From: Pseudolabrys sp.
Lineage (GTDB): Bacteria > Pseudomonadota > Alphaproteobacteria > Rhizobiales > Xanthobacteraceae
Assembly: GCA_030684935.1 (NCBI GenBank)
Contig: JAUXXH010000047.1
Coordinates: 1 to 64,000, forward strand
Reading direction: 5' to 3'
Length of the DNA stretch: 64,000 bases
In this document: positions 63,394-64,000 of the stretch, piece by piece
Layout of the letters: every line of letters starts with the position of its first letter
Position numbering within the stretch: position 1 is the first letter of the stretch
The notes under the pieces: model-generated
What the model saw: only the letters and a program-made list of their open reading frames with translations
Told to the model about the DNA's origin: nothing
Databases searched by the model: none
Translations under genes and position numbers: made by a program

Positions 63394-63611
63394 CGTATTA
63401 ATCACCAATGGATCGCAGCGCTGACCTCTGTGGCGAAGACAGCGGCCGGCGATTAGTATTTTTCATTTTGAGCGGGCCCAGGGGACGGCCATCACATGTC
63501 GTGCGATGACAGGTTGTCGCCGGCGAAGCCGGGGATTCCTAACCTGCGCCCTTAGTTGATGACGGAGCGGGAGATGACATGGTGGTCAAACAGTTGAAAC
63601 CGGGGACGTCG

Positions 63612-64000
63612 TCAGGCCACGGCCCGAGCGTTCGGAAGGCGTTTTGCCAATAGAGCCCGCGCATCAACTGCGGTGCCCGGCCTGCTGAAAAGGTAACCCT
63701 GTGCTTCCGTGAACCCCTGGCCCTTAAGGTAGTCGAGTTCGATTTGCGTTTCGACGCCCTCGCCCGTTGTGGTCATACCGAGGCTGGCACCAAGGCTGCC
63801 GATCGCACGAATGATTGCCTTGGAATCCTCATTCTCTTCAAGATTATGCACGAAGGACTGATCGAGCTTGATCTTGTCGAACGGGAAACTCCGAAGGTAG
63901 CTGAGGGACGAATAGCCAGTACCAAAGTCGTCCATCGATATGCGCACGCCTAGGGAGCGCAATTGATGTAACGTCGTCAGCGTGGCGTCGGTGCCTATCA
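63612..64000 (-). CDS. EAL-domain cyclic-di-GMP phosphodiesterase, C-terminal part
   Basis: The frame is open to the right edge, so the start lies outside. The visible 129 codons hold the second half of an EAL domain: MDDFGTGYSSLSYLR with the metal Asp pair, FDKIKLDQSFV with catalytic-site Lys, TTGEGVET with Glu, and QGYLFSRP. The residues needed for c-di-GMP hydrolysis in this half are intact. Such proteins in this order usually carry GGDEF, PAS or membrane parts upstream. Confidence 0.9.
   Translation of the reverse strand, partial: IGTDATLTTLHQLRSLGVRISMDDFGTGYSSLSYLRSFPFDKIKLDQSFVHNLEENEDSKAIIRAIGSLGASLGMTTTGEGVETQIELDYLKGQGFTEAQGYLFSRPGTAVDARALLAKRLPNARAVA

Overview
The window looks like chromosome from a GC-rich alphaproteobacterium of the order Hyphomicrobiales (Rhizobiales), near Bradyrhizobium, Rhodopseudomonas or Pseudolabrys. 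Evidence: strong G/C third positions in the housekeeping genes, REP-like intergenic elements of the type common in that group, DUF2865, DUF2059 and DUF1289 genes, class II DAHP synthase, a PleC/DivJ-like membrane kinase, TTAA-N7-TTAA CtrA-type motifs and an Omp25-type porin relic. No species call is possible from sequence alone.

Positions 1-35.8 kb are ordinary chromosome. The left edge holds the tail of an IS5-type transposase. Then come cysS and a very tight operon ending in cimA that includes two tiny membrane ORFs; a hybrid histidine kinase; MarR-maiA-EamA; nadE; class II DAHP synthase; rpiA-DUF2059-gor; gph; moaA; a TRAP transporter (dctQ-dctM) with two TakP-like binding proteins; two unknown secreted proteins beside a PiuC-like dioxygenase; the Fe-S ATPase Mrp; a 3-hydroxyisobutyrate-dehydrogenase-like enzyme; an MBL hydrolase; a GST; a membrane histidine kinase; DUF1289; an aspartic protease; TauE/SafE; and dusA.

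From about 35.85 kb a mobile island starts at the 5' end of dusA, a known integration site, with a tyrosine recombinase facing away from dusA amid five GTCGTAC motifs. Its cargo, in order: an XRE regulator; a five-gene same-strand cassette (PD-(D/E)XK-like protein, unknown protein, metallophosphoesterase, AAA+ ATPase fused to an M41 protease, DEDDh exonuclease); an Abi-C-like protein next to an AbiEi/AbiEii pair; a HEPN-like plus PD-(D/E)XK-like gene pair; an unknown 436-residue protein; a GmrSD-type relic; an Argonaute PIWI relic; a C5-methyltransferase/MutL-MORC-type ATPase/Z1 cassette whose Z1 gene is cut short; a DUF3987-like protein; and a PrtN-like activator preceded by phased GTTAC repeats. 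This is a defence island in partial decay.

From 57.7 kb to the end the content is mixed: selO, a single-domain response regulator, a YCII-like protein, a GAF/HWE-type kinase, repeat-rich spacers, an outer-membrane-protein relic with an inverted internal segment, and the C-terminal part of an EAL phosphodiesterase. The right end of the dusA island could not be fixed. No tRNA, rRNA or CRISPR array was seen.
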